A DNA stretch of 60,246 bases from a bacterium (GCA_024742755.1 JANSXW010000019.1:1-60246), one strand, 5' to 3'. Shown: positions 45,092 to 54,655, numbered from the stretch's first letter. Numbers and translations are program-made. Notes: a model not told the origin generated them from the sequence alone.

Positions 45092-47326
45092 TTAATCTAC
45101 CCTAGTAACAGTAGAGATGTTATCTAAGTTCTTGAGCCCCTGAATCGCCATGTACAGCTGATCCGTATTTTTCACCAGCAGGCTGATCTGCCCGGTGAAG
45201 TAGCCTTCGTTACCTTCGATGCTGAAGGAGCGGATATTGAGCCCCAGGTTGGTGGAAATACTGTGGGTGAGCCGCTCAATCACTCCCGGCCCATCGTCGA
45301 TACCGGTAATTTTCAGATTGACCACAAAAGTGGAATTGGTGGTAGACACCCATTCGGCTTTCATGACCCTGTAGCCGTAGTGCGCAATCAAATTGGTTGC
45401 ATTCGGGCAATTCGAACGGTGGATTTTCAACCCGGCATTAGCCGTCAGGTAGGCAAAGATGGCATCGCCCTGCACCGGATTGCAACAACTGGCGAAGGAG
45501 TAATCAAAGCGCTCCGCCGGCTCTCCGTTGATCAGCAGGCGCGGTTTATCGGTAATTTTCTGGCGGCGGCGCTTGGGCACCTCTTCCGGTGCACGTTCGG
45601 CTTCCACCGGTTCTTCCGGGCGCTCTACCAAATGACGGGAGCCATCGTTGTAAACATCCACCTGATGCGTCTTCAGAATATCATTGACATTCAGCTCGCC
45701 GGTCGCGATGGCAAAGTAAAGGTCTACGTGTGAGGTCGTGTCGTAATACTTGACGAGCTGTTCTACCGACTCTTCATAGTCGACCTTCAGAGGTTTTAGC
45801 TTGCGCTCCAGCGCTTCCCGGCCCACTTCTCCCTGCCGTCGGCGCTCCTCTTTCATGGCCGAGCGGATTTTAGCGCGGGCTTTCCCAGTCGTCACCATTT
45901 TCAGCCAGTCCTCTGTGGGGTGCTGTTTTTTGCTGGTGATGACCTCCAGCTGATCGCCGTTGCGCAATTCGTAGCCCATGGGCACAATGCGGTTGTTCAC
46001 CCGCACCGCCTGGCAATGGTAGCCCACATCGGAGTGGATGCCAAAGGCAAAGTCGAGGGCAGTGGCGCCTTTCGGCAAAATGCGCATATCGCCTTTGGGC
46101 GTGTAGACAAACACTTCCTCATTGAAGAGGTTATTGGATTTGAAGTCGCCCAAAAACTCAACGGCATCGGTCTGCGGGTCCTCCAGAATTTCCCGCACGC
46201 TATCCAGCCAGCGCTCGTAGAGGTCGGGATTCCTCGATACCCCTTTGTACTTCCAGTGTGCAGCAAACCCGCGCTCGGCGATTTCATCCATGCGCACCGA
46301 GCGGATCTGTACTTCCACGAAGCGCCCCTGTGGCCCAATGACGGTGGTATGCAGGGATTCGTACCCGTTTGACTTAGGCGTGGTGATCCAGTCTTTGAGC
46401 CGTTCCGGGATAGGGGTATGCACATCCGTTACGATGCTGTAAATCTGCCAGCAGATCAATCGTTCCTGCTCAATCGGCACATCTACAATAATGCGGACGG
46501 CGAAGAGGTCATAGATTTCCTCAAAGGGGACGTTCTTTTTCTTGATCTTGTTCCAGATGGAGTAAATGGACTTGGCACGCCCCACGATTTCATAAGGGAC
46601 GCCAAGGTCATTAAGCTTTTGGCGCAGCGGCTCAATAAAAGCGGAAATATAAGCTTCCCTTGAGCGCTTGGTTTCTGCCAGTTTGCGGGCAATCTCGCGG
46701 TAGTCGTCCGGGTCTGTAATTTTCATACAGAGGTCGAGGTACTCCGTCTTGATATTGTAAAGCCCCAGCCGGTGCGCCAGGGGCGCATAAACGTAACTTG
46801 TCTCTGCTGCAATTTTCAGCTGCTTGTGGCGGGGCATAGCACCCAGGGTTCGCATATTGTGCAGGCGGTCTGCCATTTTGATGAGCACCACCCGCACGTC
46901 ATCCACCAGTGTGCTGAGCACCTTACGGAAGTTCTCTGCCTGCGGGCTCTCTGCGTTGTAGGCGCTATCCAGTTTGGTAAGGCCATCCACAATTTTTGCG
47001 ATCCGGGCCCCGAATTGCGCCCGGATATCCTCCAGCGTCACGTCTGTATCTTCCACCACATCGTGGAGAAGCGCACAAATGATGGCAGTGGGCCCGAGCC
47101 CGATTTCATCTGCACAAATCTTGGCCACCGCGATAGGGTGCAGGATATAAGGCTCCCCTGACTTCCGGCGCTGGGCAGCATGAGCCTGCACAGCCAGCTC
47201 GTAGGCCGCCCGGATATTTACCCGGTCTTCTTCATGCACATCTGACTTGATAGACCGGAGCAAATCGCGGTATGCACCCTGAATAAGCTGCCTTTCTTCG
47301 TTGTTTTCGATCAATACCTCTGCCAT
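45092..47326 (-). CDS. RelA/SpoT-type bifunctional (p)ppGpp synthetase/hydrolase
   Basis: A 744-residue Rsh protein controlling the stringent-response alarmone. Domains in order are: HD hydrolase (~45-200; [38 protein letters not shown]), synthetase (~250-365; [67 protein letters not shown]), TGS (~405-465; [31 protein letters not shown]), a helical/zinc-finger-like region ([22 protein letters not shown]) and a C-terminal ACT domain. The intact HD motif suggests both synthesis and hydrolysis. It is the first gene of an rsh-fur-STAS operon. The 5' region contains no clear promoter box. Confidence 0.95.
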   Translation of the reverse strand: MAEVLIENNEERQLIQGAYRDLLRSIKSDVHEEDRVNIRAAYELAVQAHAAQRRKSGEPYILHPIAVAKICADEIGLGPTAIICALLHDVVEDTDVTLEDIRAQFGARIAKIVDGLTKLDSAYNAESPQAENFRKVLSTLVDDVRVVLIKMADRLHNMRTLGAMPRHKQLKIAAETSYVYAPLAHRLGLYNIKTEYLDLCMKITDPDDYREIARKLAETKRSREAYISAFIEPLRQKLNDLGVPYEIVGRAKSIYSIWNKIKKKNVPFEEIYDLFAVRIIVDVPIEQERLICWQIYSIVTDVHTPIPERLKDWITTPKSNGYESLHTTVIGPQGRFVEVQIRSVRMDEIAERGFAAHWKYKGVSRNPDLYERWLDSVREILEDPQTDAVEFLGDFKSNNLFNEEVFVYTPKGDMRILPKGATALDFAFGIHSDVGYHCQAVRVNNRIVPMGYELRNGDQLEVITSKKQHPTEDWLKMVTTGKARAKIRSAMKEERRRQGEVGREALERKLKPLKVDYEESVEQLVKYYDTTSHVDLYFAIATGELNVNDILKTHQVDVYNDGSRHLVERPEEPVEAERAPEEVPKRRRQKITDKPRLLINGEPAERFDYSFASCCNPVQGDAIFAYLTANAGLKIHRSNCPNATNLIAHYGYRVMKAEWVSTTNSTFVVNLKITGIDDGPGVIERLTHSISTNLGLNIRSFSIEGNEGYFTGQISLLVKNTDQLYMAIQGLKNLDNISTVTRVD

Positions 47327-47759
47327 AATCTTGTGTGTCCTGCTGGATTAGTAATTTGTTAGTTCACGAGTACAGATTTGCTGATTGGTTAAGTTGCCTT
47401 ATTAGAACGTACAGGCAATGCCTATCGTCCACTCCCGGTGCTGACTTTCACAAATATTTAATATTCAACGACATACAGGAGAAAACGTTTCAACGTTCCG
47501 CCCAATAAATCATCTTTTATTGTTGCAATTAATTCAATTGGAGCATGCCGTTGCTGCCGCTTTAGGCTGAAAAGGTGGATAGGGTCGTTTTGGGAAGGAG
47601 CAATCACTATAGCCGCTGCTTTTGCAGCCCTTATACAAATCTAATAAAAAGAATTTCGTTTCCAACATACTTTTCGGCCAGCCTGCCTTACAGATAACAG
47701 CCTGATCCCTGCAATATTATTTTTTTGCGGTTCAGGTAGCAGTTTCTGAACAAAAACCT
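47327..47759. other. Intergenic stretch without recognised features
   Basis: This stretch of about 430 bases between the divergently transcribed rsh and tRNA-Leu genes has only short AT-rich tracts and no open frame, hairpin or repeat that I can support. The rsh promoter should lie here but no exact TAnnTTTG box was found near its start. Confidence 0.5.
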
Positions 47760-47767
47760 TATCTTTG
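47760..47767 (+). promoter_or_regulatory. -7 box TATCTTTG upstream of tRNA-Leu
   Basis: Exact TAnnTTTG match 77 bases before the tRNA 5' end, giving a predicted 5' leader of about 70 bases for RNase P to remove. Confidence 0.5.
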
Positions 47768-47844
47768 CCGCTCATTTAACAAGATGTGGCATCTCACAGT
47801 CGCTAAACGTAGCGTTCAACCCTGCTGAGCAGCCAATCTTCCGA

Positions 47845-47926
47845 GCGGGTGTGGCGAAATTGGTAGACGCGCTAGACTTAGGATCTAGTGCTTAACGGCG
47901 TGGGGGTTCGAGTCCCTCCACCCGCA
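47845..47926 (+). tRNA. tRNA-Leu (anticodon UAG)
   Basis: The acceptor stem GCGGGTG (47845-47851) pairs with CACCCGC (47919-47925), followed by discriminator A (47926). The anticodon arm CTAGA-cttagga-TCTAG gives anticodon UAG. A long variable arm and a normal T arm (GGGGGTTCGAGTCCCTC) fit a class II leucine tRNA. No CCA is encoded, so CCA must be added enzymatically. The last 16 bases begin a 91-bp tandem repeat that runs downstream. Confidence 0.95.
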
Positions 47927-48114
47927 CAAGAAGAAGACAAGGCAGGTGGAGGGGCGAGAAGTTTATCCCGGTCTCACAAGACAAGGCCAGGATTACCGGG
48001 AAGTCCCTCCACCCGCACAAGAAGAAGACAAGGCAGGTGGAGGGGCGAGAAGTTTATCCCGGTCTCACAAGACAAGGCCAGGATTACCGGGAAGTCCCTC
48101 CACCCGCACAAGAA
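47911..48114 (+). repeat. 91-bp tandem repeat seeded by the 3' end of tRNA-Leu
   Basis: Two perfect 91-bp units (47911-48001 and 48002-48092) and the first 22 bases of a third (48093-48114) begin with the tRNA 3' end, AGTCCCTCCACCCGCA. Each unit can form two hairpins: CCCTCCACC of the tRNA end with a downstream GGTGGAGGG, and TCCCGGT with ACCGGGA. Unit length is not a multiple of three. The following 48115-48353 up to tig holds nothing recognised. Confidence 0.95.
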
Positions 48115-48353
48115 AATAAGATTGCAATCCATTCACATTGCAATCCCCCAATACTTAGCGAGCGTAAAATGCCTGTCTTACTCAGGCAAGCATTGAAACC
48201 CGCCAATCGTGAAGGCTGCATGAGCACTTAGAGTTATGCAGCCTTTATTATACTTACCCGATAACCAAGCATTCAACTTTCACTTCGGGTTACGGGTTCT
48301 CACAAAGCTCAGAGCCTGCTCTTTAATATTGAATTCATCAAACGCCAAGCGTT

Positions 48354-49784
48354 ATGCCAAAAGTCGAACTCGAAAATATCGACAACCTGAACGCCGTACT
48401 CACGGTGACGCTCGAAAAAAGTGACTACGAGCCTAAGTTCAAAACAGAACTCAACAAATATCGTAAGCAAGCCAACATGAAAGGCTTCCGGAAAGGGAAG
48501 ACGCCTGCATCTGTTCTGAAAAAGATGTACGGTAAAGGTGTACTGGCTGACGTCATCAACGAAATGCTCCAGCAAGAGCTGTATGACTACCTGACCAATA
48601 ACGATATCAAAATACTTGGCCAGCCCCTGCCTTCTGCAGATCAGGAGCCGCAGGACTTTGAGCTCAAAACACTTCAGGACTACGTTTTCAAGTTTGACCT
48701 TGGCCTCGCACCGGATTTTGAAGTACAGGGTGCCGATGAGCACACGACTTTCGAAAAGATGGCCGTAGAGCCCGGTGAAGAGATGATAGACGAAGACCTG
48801 CAGGCTGCCCGCAAGCGCGCCGGCGAGCGCAAGGCCGTGGAAGACACCATACAGGACAACGACATGGTGAAACTGGAAGTGGCCGAACTGGACGGCGATG
48901 CGCTTAAAGCAGATGGCATCACTTCTGAATTCAGCCTCCTTATCGGCAACAACACCAACGAAGACCTGAAGCAAGCCCTTAAGGAGAAAAAGCAGGGCGA
49001 TAAGCTCAAGATTGACATCCTGAATGTTGAGAATGGCCGGGGCGAAGACTACGCCCGCAGGTATTACCTCAACCTCGAAGAGGAGGACGAGGAGGAGGAA
49101 GAGGAGGATGCTGAAAAAGCATTCAATAACGAATTCGAAGCCACCATCGTTGAGGTTACCCGTATCGCGCCTGCTGAAATGGACCAGGAATTCTTCGATC
49201 AGACTTTCGGAGAAGGGGAAGTGACTTCTGAAGCCGAAGCCCGCGACAAAATCCGCGAGCAGATCAAGAGCTTCTACAACAGTCAGGCAGAAGCCCTCAT
49301 GTCCCGCGACATTCAGGAGAAACTGCTCGAGCTGAACCCGATGGAATTCCCGGAAGCTTTCCTCAAGCGCTGGATGCAAGCCAACAATGAAGATGTTGAC
49401 GAGGAGACCATCGAAGCAGAGTATGAAAATTTCGAAAAGAACCTTCAGTGGTCGCTGATCCGCAACAAGCTGGTGGAGCAGTTTGAAATAGAAGTCAATA
49501 ATGAAGATATTGTAGAGGCTGCCAGACGCCGCATCCGTCAGTATTTCGGCGGCCAATCCATGCCAGGCATGGAGCAGATCGTGGACAGCACCGCACAGCG
49601 CATTCTTCAGGACCAAAAGCAGGTAGAGCAGTTGTATGAGGAAGTCCTCACCGACCGCACCTTTGAAGTCCTGATTGAGAAAGTCAACGTCGAAGAAAAG
49701 CCGGTAAGCCTGGAGGAGTTTGAAGAAGCCGTAAAAGCGGCACAGGCGGCCAACGCCCCTGCTGTAGCGGAGGAAGAAGAGTAA
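48354..49784 (+). CDS. tig: Trigger factor
   Basis: A 476-residue ribosome-associated chaperone that meets nascent chains at the exit tunnel. The N-terminal ribosome-binding domain carries the signature 'MKGFRKGKTPASVLKKMYGKG' (~42-62), equivalent to the FRxGK loop. The middle peptidyl-prolyl isomerase domain appears degenerate and is interrupted by a very acidic stretch at ~240-255 (EEEDEEEEEEDAEKAF). The C-terminal arm domain is long and helical. Such divergence is common in Bacteroidota trigger factors. It stands in the usual order tig-clpP-clpX, though a terminator separates tig from clpP. Confidence 0.94.
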   Translation: MPKVELENIDNLNAVLTVTLEKSDYEPKFKTELNKYRKQANMKGFRKGKTPASVLKKMYGKGVLADVINEMLQQELYDYLTNNDIKILGQPLPSADQEPQDFELKTLQDYVFKFDLGLAPDFEVQGADEHTTFEKMAVEPGEEMIDEDLQAARKRAGERKAVEDTIQDNDMVKLEVAELDGDALKADGITSEFSLLIGNNTNEDLKQALKEKKQGDKLKIDILNVENGRGEDYARRYYLNLEEEDEEEEEEDAEKAFNNEFEATIVEVTRIAPAEMDQEFFDQTFGEGEVTSEAEARDKIREQIKSFYNSQAEALMSRDIQEKLLELNPMEFPEAFLKRWMQANNEDVDEETIEAEYENFEKNLQWSLIRNKLVEQFEIEVNNEDIVEAARRRIRQYFGGQSMPGMEQIVDSTAQRILQDQKQVEQLYEEVLTDRTFEVLIEKVNVEEKPVSLEEFEEAVKAAQAANAPAVAEEEE

Positions 49785-49800
49785 GCAGAGCCGGGAAAAG

Positions 49801-49868
49801 GCTTGGATTACGCGCCGGTTAAATGTTTTCTGATGTTTAGCCGGCGGTGTTCCAAGTCTTTTTTTTAT
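49801..49868 (+). terminator. Rho-independent terminator after tig
   Basis: A long imperfect stem (GCTTGGATTACGCGCCGGTTA with TAGCCGGCGGTGTTCCAAGT) is followed by a run of eight T, from 16 bases after the tig stop codon. Confidence 0.85.
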
Positions 49869-49963
49869 TTATTCAACCGCAGGGCACCAAAGTTGTTAAT
49901 ACAGTTGATATTCAAACCGCATCGGAGTTTTTGCTCCGGATAAGACCTTAAAGCATAAAGCGC

Positions 49964-50686
49964 ATGTTCCAAAAGAACGAATTTATGAAGTATGCTACCA
50001 AGCACCTTGGTATGAGTAGCATGCACCTTGAAAAATACATCGACCAAACCACTCCAATGGGTATGGGTGCAGGCCCCAATGTACAGGGCTTCACCACCGC
50101 TATCATCGATGAGCGCATCAAGAACGTCTTCCCGATGGACGTCTTCTCCCGCCTGATGATGGACCGCATCATCTTCATGGGCGTACCCGTGAATGACTAT
50201 GTGGCAAATGTTATTCAGGCACAGCTCCTCTTCCTGGAATCTGATGACCCCAAGCGCGACGTGCAAATGTTCATCAACAGCCCGGGTGGCAGCGTCATTG
50301 CCGGATTGGGCATTTACGACACCATGCAGTATGTAGCTCCGGATGTCAACACCATTTGTACCGGACTGGCGGCTTCTATGGGGGCCGTATTGCTCACTGC
50401 AGGCGAGAAAGGCAAGCGGACCTGCCTGCGCCACAGCCGGGTGATGATTCATCAGCCACTGGGCGGTATGCAGGGACAGGTTACCGATATGGAGATTTCC
50501 TACAAGCTGATCAAGGACCTGCAAAAGCAGCTGTATGATATCCTTGCGCAGCATACCGGGCAGCCTTACGAAAAAATCGAGGAAGACTGCGACCGGGACA
50601 ACTGGATGACTGCGGAAATGGCTAAGGAGTACGGCCTGATCGACGAGGTGCTGGACCGCAACAGCCCACGCAAAGAAAAAGTATAA
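49964..50686 (+). CDS. clpP: ATP-dependent Clp protease proteolytic subunit
   Basis: A 240-residue serine peptidase that forms the tetradecameric chamber working with ClpX. Triad residues are visible: Ser in [13 protein letters not shown] (~143), His in [10 protein letters not shown] (~168) and Asp in [22 protein letters not shown] (~217). '[17 protein letters not shown]' is the substrate/oxyanion loop. The N-terminus is slightly extended relative to classical ClpP; ATG 49985 would be an alternative start. It lies between a terminator behind tig and another before clpX, so each gene may have its own transcript, although the order tig-clpP-clpX is kept. Confidence 0.97.
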   Translation: MFQKNEFMKYATKHLGMSSMHLEKYIDQTTPMGMGAGPNVQGFTTAIIDERIKNVFPMDVFSRLMMDRIIFMGVPVNDYVANVIQAQLLFLESDDPKRDVQMFINSPGGSVIAGLGIYDTMQYVAPDVNTICTGLAASMGAVLLTAGEKGKRTCLRHSRVMIHQPLGGMQGQVTDMEISYKLIKDLQKQLYDILAQHTGQPYEKIEEDCDRDNWMTAEMAKEYGLIDEVLDRNSPRKEKV

Positions 50687-50694
50687 CCAACCCT

Positions 50695-50745
50695 GACGGG
50701 CGGACCCCGCTAAGCGATAGCAAGGTCCGCCCTGTCTCTTTTTGA
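50695..50745 (+). terminator. Rho-independent terminator between clpP and clpX
   Basis: The stem GGGCGGACC (50698-50706) pairs with GGTCCGCCC (50724-50732), extended by GAC/TGTC. A CTCTTTTT tract follows. Confidence 0.8.
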
Positions 50746-50793
50746 GCGATTCAAGCCTGGCTGTTTTGCCCGGCAGATTATAAACAGCAGCGT

Positions 50794-52053
50794 ATGCGAA
50801 AAAGCAAACAAAGCTACCGTTGTTCCTTCTGCGGAAGGGACAAGTCAGAAGCACTCATCCTCATCGCCGGTATAGACGGACATATCTGTGAGGTATGTGT
50901 GGAACAGGCAGGGGAAATCATTGAGGAAGAACTCTACGGTGGAAAGCGCAAGGAAGAAGAAGCTCCGCAGCAGGATTTTCTGTTGCCTGATAAAATTACA
51001 CCACAGGAAATCAAGGGGCACCTTGATGAATATGTAATTGGGCAGGATGAAGCGAAAAAATTCCTTTCTGTAGCGGTTTACAACCACTACAAGCGCCTGC
51101 GGCAACACCGCAATGATGATATTGAGATTGAAAAGTCCAATATCGTTTTTGTAGGGCAGACCGGCACGGGCAAAACCCTGCTGGCTAAGACGATCGCCAA
51201 GTTCCTCAATGTCCCGTTTTCCATAGTTGATGCTACTGTATTCACAGAAGCCGGCTACGTCGGCGAAGATGTTGAAAGCATTCTCAGCCGCCTGCTGCAG
51301 GTGTGTGATTATGACGTGGCAGCCGCTGAAAAGGGCATTGTGTATATCGACGAGATTGACAAGGTGGCGCGCAAAAGCGACAACCCCTCTATCACCCGCG
51401 ATGTCTCCGGCGAAGGCGTTCAGCAAGCCATGCTAAAAATGCTGGAAGGCACTGATGTCAATGTCCCGCCACAGGGCGGCCGCAAGCACCCCGAGCAGAA
51501 GCTGGTCAAGATTAACACCAGCAATATCCTGTTTATCTGTGGTGGTGCTTTCGACGGCATTGAGAAGGTCATTGCCCGCCGGGTGAATACCCACGTTATC
51601 GGCTTCAAGAGCAAAGAAGCTTCCACGGATGCAATTGACCGGACCAAGCTCCTGCAGTACATCAGCCATCAGGACCTCCGCAGTTTCGGATTGATCCCTG
51701 AGCTCCTGGGCCGCCTGCCGGTACTGGCTTACCTGGAGCCTTTGGACCTCGAAGCGCTCAAGCAAATCCTGGTGGAGCCCCGCAATGCCCTCATCAAGCA
51801 GTACCAGAAACTGTTTGACCTGGAAGGCATCAAGCTGGAATTTTCAGAGGATGCAATTGAGTTCATTGCCGAAAAGGCACTGGATTTCAACCTCGGCGCC
51901 CGTGGCCTTCGGTCCATCTGCGAGGCCGTGATGACCGATGCAATGTTTGAATTGCCCTCCCGGCAGGATGTCGACCGGTTTGAAATCACCAGAGCGTATG
52001 CAGAAGAAAAACTCAGCCGCTCTAAAATCAGCAAGCAACTGAAGGCTGCCTAA
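50794..52053 (+). CDS. clpX: ATP-dependent Clp protease ATP-binding subunit ClpX
   Basis: A 419-residue AAA+ unfoldase that recognises substrates and feeds them to ClpP. The N-terminal zinc-binding domain has a C-x2-C ... C-x2-C pattern (CSFCGRDK ... HICEVC). Walker A is [13 protein letters not shown] (~120), Walker B is [12 protein letters not shown] (~185), and the pore loop G-Y-V-G is in [11 protein letters not shown]. The ClpP-contacting IGF loop is visible in '[11 protein letters not shown]' (~267). Sensor 2 arginine is in '[11 protein letters not shown]'. Length and domain order are normal. Its own promoter is not obvious, but a terminator lies between clpP and clpX. The hemJ-like gene follows after 78 bp. 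Confidence 0.97.
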   Translation: MRKSKQSYRCSFCGRDKSEALILIAGIDGHICEVCVEQAGEIIEEELYGGKRKEEEAPQQDFLLPDKITPQEIKGHLDEYVIGQDEAKKFLSVAVYNHYKRLRQHRNDDIEIEKSNIVFVGQTGTGKTLLAKTIAKFLNVPFSIVDATVFTEAGYVGEDVESILSRLLQVCDYDVAAAEKGIVYIDEIDKVARKSDNPSITRDVSGEGVQQAMLKMLEGTDVNVPPQGGRKHPEQKLVKINTSNILFICGGAFDGIEKVIARRVNTHVIGFKSKEASTDAIDRTKLLQYISHQDLRSFGLIPELLGRLPVLAYLEPLDLEALKQILVEPRNALIKQYQKLFDLEGIKLEFSEDAIEFIAEKALDFNLGARGLRSICEAVMTDAMFELPSRQDVDRFEITRAYAEEKLSRSKISKQLKAA

Positions 52054-52131
52054 AAAACAGTCTGTACTATAAAAAATCAACGAAGGGCGCTGCATGCAAG
52101 CAGGGCCCTTCTGCATTCCAAAAAGCAGGCC

Positions 52132-52716
52132 ATGGCCAACGCACTTTTTTTCTTCAAAGCTTTACATGTGGTAGGGTTTGTCTCCTGGTTTGCCGGGCTG
52201 TTTTACCTGGGCCGCATTTTTGTATACGATGAGGAAGCCTCCGGCAAGACGGAACCGGAACGCACCACACTCAAACGGCAATTCAACCTCATGGAATGGC
52301 GGGTGTACCGCATCATTTGCAATCCGGCTATGATGATCACCTGGACCGCCGGGCTGATCATGCTGGGGCTGGGGCTTTTTTCACCGCTTATCCCTAACTA
52401 CCTGACCTCCGGCACGCCCGGATGGATGCACCTCAAGCTGCTGCTCCTGGTATTGATGACCATTTACCACCTCTGGAATAAGCGCATTATCCGGCGGATG
52501 GAAGCCGGAGCGCGCCCCTTTTCTTCCTGGCAGTACCGCCTGCTCAACGAGATGCCCACCCTGTTTCTGATTTCCATTTCCTACATCGCCGTCTATGGCA
52601 AGGCAGGCACCCTGAATTACCTCTACCTTTTCGGGGGCATTATCGCTTTTATCGGGCTGATTTTTCTGGGAGCACGGGCTTACAAAAAGGCCCGGGAGAA
52701 GGCTCAGAAAGGATAG
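52132..52716 (+). CDS. hemJ: HemJ-type protoporphyrinogen oxidase (CopD-like membrane protein)
   Basis: A 194-residue inner-membrane protein with about five transmembrane segments. The N-terminus 'FKALHVVGFVSWFAGLFYLGRIFVYD' contains the conserved histidine (~11) of the HemJ family; 'MEWRVYRIICNPAMMITWTAGL' and 'HLKLLLLVLMTIYHLWNKRI' follow, the latter containing the conserved lysine and a second histidine. HemJ oxidises protoporphyrinogen IX in haem synthesis in bacteria lacking HemG and HemY. It lies 78 bp behind clpX and may share its transcript. No other haem gene is in the window. Confidence 0.9.
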   Translation: MANALFFFKALHVVGFVSWFAGLFYLGRIFVYDEEASGKTEPERTTLKRQFNLMEWRVYRIICNPAMMITWTAGLIMLGLGLFSPLIPNYLTSGTPGWMHLKLLLLVLMTIYHLWNKRIIRRMEAGARPFSSWQYRLLNEMPTLFLISISYIAVYGKAGTLNYLYLFGGIIAFIGLIFLGARAYKKAREKAQKG

Positions 52717-52761
52717 CGATGGCGAAGGGCTTTCGCATTTGGCACAAGGCGGCGTGGCAGG

Positions 52762-53364
52762 TCAGCGGCCCAGGCCATGCTCTTCGTGCGGGTAGCCTTT
52801 GTCTTCGAGCGGCTCCACGACCAGTACACGCCCCTCTTCTATCACATCCACCACCCGTACTGAAGCACCTTTGCGGAGTTCCATCCCGGCTGTCATTGCC
52901 TCAATTTCATAGGGGGCACCTTTAACATTAAGGTGGACTTTACCGAAACCATTCCGGTGGGAAGGCACCGTGTACAGCACCCTTCCGGTGGATTGCACCA
53001 GGCGCTGCGGGTTGGAAAGCGCAGGGCGGGGAGCCAAACGGAGCAGCATCAGCGTTACCCCCTTTGCCATGGCAGCTGCCATCAGCCCCGCCAAAGCCCC
53101 GCCAGCAATGATATAGTGTGGTGCAAGGCTGGTGTGAGAAATGAGCAAGCCCACCCACCCAAAAAAAGTGAGAAAAGTAAGGATGGTACGAGGGTTGAAC
53201 ACCCGGGACAGGCGCGCTGTCGCCTCCGCTTCCGTTTCCGGATCGATCAGGCTCATCACAATGAGAATAAGCAGCAGCAACGTGCCCGTCACGGCAACAA
53301 GCCACAGGCTTTGCTGCAGTGCCGAATGAGCTTCCCACCAATTGGAAAAAAATAATCCTGGCAT
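52762..53364 (-). CDS. NfeD-like membrane protein with C-terminal OB domain
   Basis: A 200-residue protein. Two to four hydrophobic segments fill the N-terminal ~120 residues (LWLVAVTGTLLLLILIVMSLI; ILTFLTFFGWVGLLI; YIIAGGALAGLMAAAMAKGVTLMLL). A small beta-rich C-terminal domain follows (STGRVLYTVPSHRNGFGKVHL ... GMELRKGASVRVVDVIEEGRVLVVEPL), with the layout of NfeD/YuaF OB folds. NfeD proteins usually work with a flotillin (SPFH protein) encoded next door; no flotillin gene is adjacent, so this is an orphan. The frame extends 8 codons further to 53388; ATG 53364 is chosen because it begins close to the first hydrophobic stretch. Confidence 0.65.
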   Translation of the reverse strand: MPGLFFSNWWEAHSALQQSLWLVAVTGTLLLLILIVMSLIDPETEAEATARLSRVFNPRTILTFLTFFGWVGLLISHTSLAPHYIIAGGALAGLMAAAMAKGVTLMLLRLAPRPALSNPQRLVQSTGRVLYTVPSHRNGFGKVHLNVKGAPYEIEAMTAGMELRKGASVRVVDVIEEGRVLVVEPLEDKGYPHEEHGLGR

Positions 53365-53594
53365 AGGCTGCAAGGTTTTGCCGGGCACTTTATGATAAGT
53401 TATGCCCGATGTACAATATTAATAAGACCGGCTGTGCTGTACACTTCCCTTCGACCAAGCCCACCTGATTTTCGGCGAAAGCCCTTCCATGCTCATCGCG
53501 TGGATGCCAAAACCCGCCGGCATTTAGGATGGCCCAAGTGTAGCCTTTGCCTTAAATCCTCTGTCTGATCTATGAAATACTACCTCAGAAGTTT

Positions 53595-53602
53595 TACCTT
53601 TG
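53595..53602 (+). promoter_or_regulatory. -7 box TACCTTTG of prs
   Basis: Exact TAnnTTTG match 22 bases before ATG 53625. The 236-bp gap between the NfeD-like gene and prs shows nothing else recognisable. Confidence 0.6.
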
Positions 53603-53624
53603 CCCAAGGCATAACCCACGACAA

Positions 53625-54572
53625 ATGATCAAAGGCCCAATGGTAGAAGTTAAACTCTTCTCAGGTACGACATCCGCATATTTATCCAAAAGCATTGCCG
53701 ACCACTACGGGCATCCGCTGGGCGACATCAATGTCCACCGCTTCAGCGATGGAGAAATGCAGCCCGTCATCAATGAGTCCGTCCGTGGCGCATATGTTTT
53801 CTTCATACAGTCCACTTACCCGCCCACGGAGAACCTGATGGAGCTGTTGCTAATGGTCGATGCGGCTAAGCGGGCTTCTGCAGGCTACATCACAGCTGTC
53901 ATACCCTATTTCGGGTACGCCCGTCAGGACCGGAAGGACAAACCCCGTGTGCCTATTTCTGCCAAGCTTATTGCCAATCTGCTCCATACCGCCGGCGCCA
54001 ACCGCATCATGACGATGGACCTCCACGCGGATCAGATTCAGGGCTTCTTTGATATCCCTGTGGACCACCTTAAGAGTGAAGCCATTTACATCCCCTATTT
54101 TCAACAGCAGGACCTCAGCAATACCATTTTTGCTTCTCCTGATGTAGGCGGCGTAAAACGGGCCCGCACTTACGCCAAGCACTTCAGCCGCCCGCTTGTG
54201 ATTTGCGACAAGTACCGCAAGCAGGCCAATGAGGTGGCAGAAATGACGGTGATTGGCGATGTGGAAGGCGCCGATGTTATTCTGGTGGATGACCTTGTAG
54301 ATACCGCAGGTACCCTTTGCCGGGCCGCAGCCATTCTGGTAGAAAAAGGGGCTAGAAGTGTGCGGGCAATGTGCACCCACCCCGTGCTTTCGGGTCAGGC
54401 TTACGAGAAGATCGAAAACTCTCATTTGGAGGAGCTGCTGGTATGCGATACGATACCGCTGAAGCAGGAATCTGAGAAAATCAAAGTGCTCAGCACGGCC
54501 AAGCTGTTCTCCCGGGCCATCCGCAATACGCACGAACACCGCTCTATTTCCGCCCTTTTTGTAGGGGATTGA
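53625..54572 (+). CDS. prs: Ribose-phosphate pyrophosphokinase
   Basis: A 315-residue enzyme making PRPP from ribose 5-phosphate and ATP, the precursor for nucleotides, histidine and tryptophan. Recognised segments are 'FSDGEMQPVINESVRGAYVFFIQST', the ATP-binding 'GYARQDRKDKPRVPISAKLIANLL', 'TMDLHADQIQGFFDIPVDHL', the flexible catalytic loop 'VICDKYR' and the PRPP/ribose-phosphate loop 'ILVDDLVDTAGTLCRAAAILVEKGA'. In the last, most bacterial enzymes have DDMIDTGGT, so L and A here are mild substitutions seen in Bacteroidota. ATG 53640 (MVEVKLFSG) is an alternative start. It stands directly before rplY, a common gene pair. Confidence 0.96.
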   Translation: MIKGPMVEVKLFSGTTSAYLSKSIADHYGHPLGDINVHRFSDGEMQPVINESVRGAYVFFIQSTYPPTENLMELLLMVDAAKRASAGYITAVIPYFGYARQDRKDKPRVPISAKLIANLLHTAGANRIMTMDLHADQIQGFFDIPVDHLKSEAIYIPYFQQQDLSNTIFASPDVGGVKRARTYAKHFSRPLVICDKYRKQANEVAEMTVIGDVEGADVILVDDLVDTAGTLCRAAAILVEKGARSVRAMCTHPVLSGQAYEKIENSHLEELLVCDTIPLKQESEKIKVLSTAKLFSRAIRNTHEHRSISALFVGD

Positions 54573-54613
54573 GCCCGGCAGGTTCCGGTAAAACCTTTTC
54601 GCTCAACTTTTTA
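54569..54613 (+). terminator. Possible terminator between prs and rplY
   Basis: TTGAGC (54569-54574) pairs with GCTCAA (54601-54606), with an inner AGGTT/AAACCT stem, followed by CTTTTTT. The outer stem overlaps the prs stop codon and is short, so strength is uncertain. Confidence 0.4.
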
Positions 54614-54647
54614 GCCGGTCAATTTTTTCTTTTTGGCCGGGAATACC

Positions 54648-54655
54648 TATCTTTG
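54648..54655 (+). promoter_or_regulatory. -7 box TATCTTTG of rplY
   Basis: Exact TAnnTTTG match 77 bases before ATG 54732. The implied leader is ~70 bases, longer than at other genes here and long enough for a regulatory structure, though none is obvious. Confidence 0.55.

Noticed and set aside
47911..48114. CRISPR array
   Set aside because: The repeat unit is 91 bp, contiguous and without variable spacers, and it starts within a tRNA; no cas genes are nearby.
48129..48353. Second tRNA or small RNA downstream of the tRNA-Leu array
   Set aside because: No cloverleaf, promoter box or terminator was found; only short unrelated frames.
52080..52125. Terminator between clpX and hemJ
   Set aside because: A GC-rich imperfect hairpin exists, but the stem is interrupted and no T-run follows.
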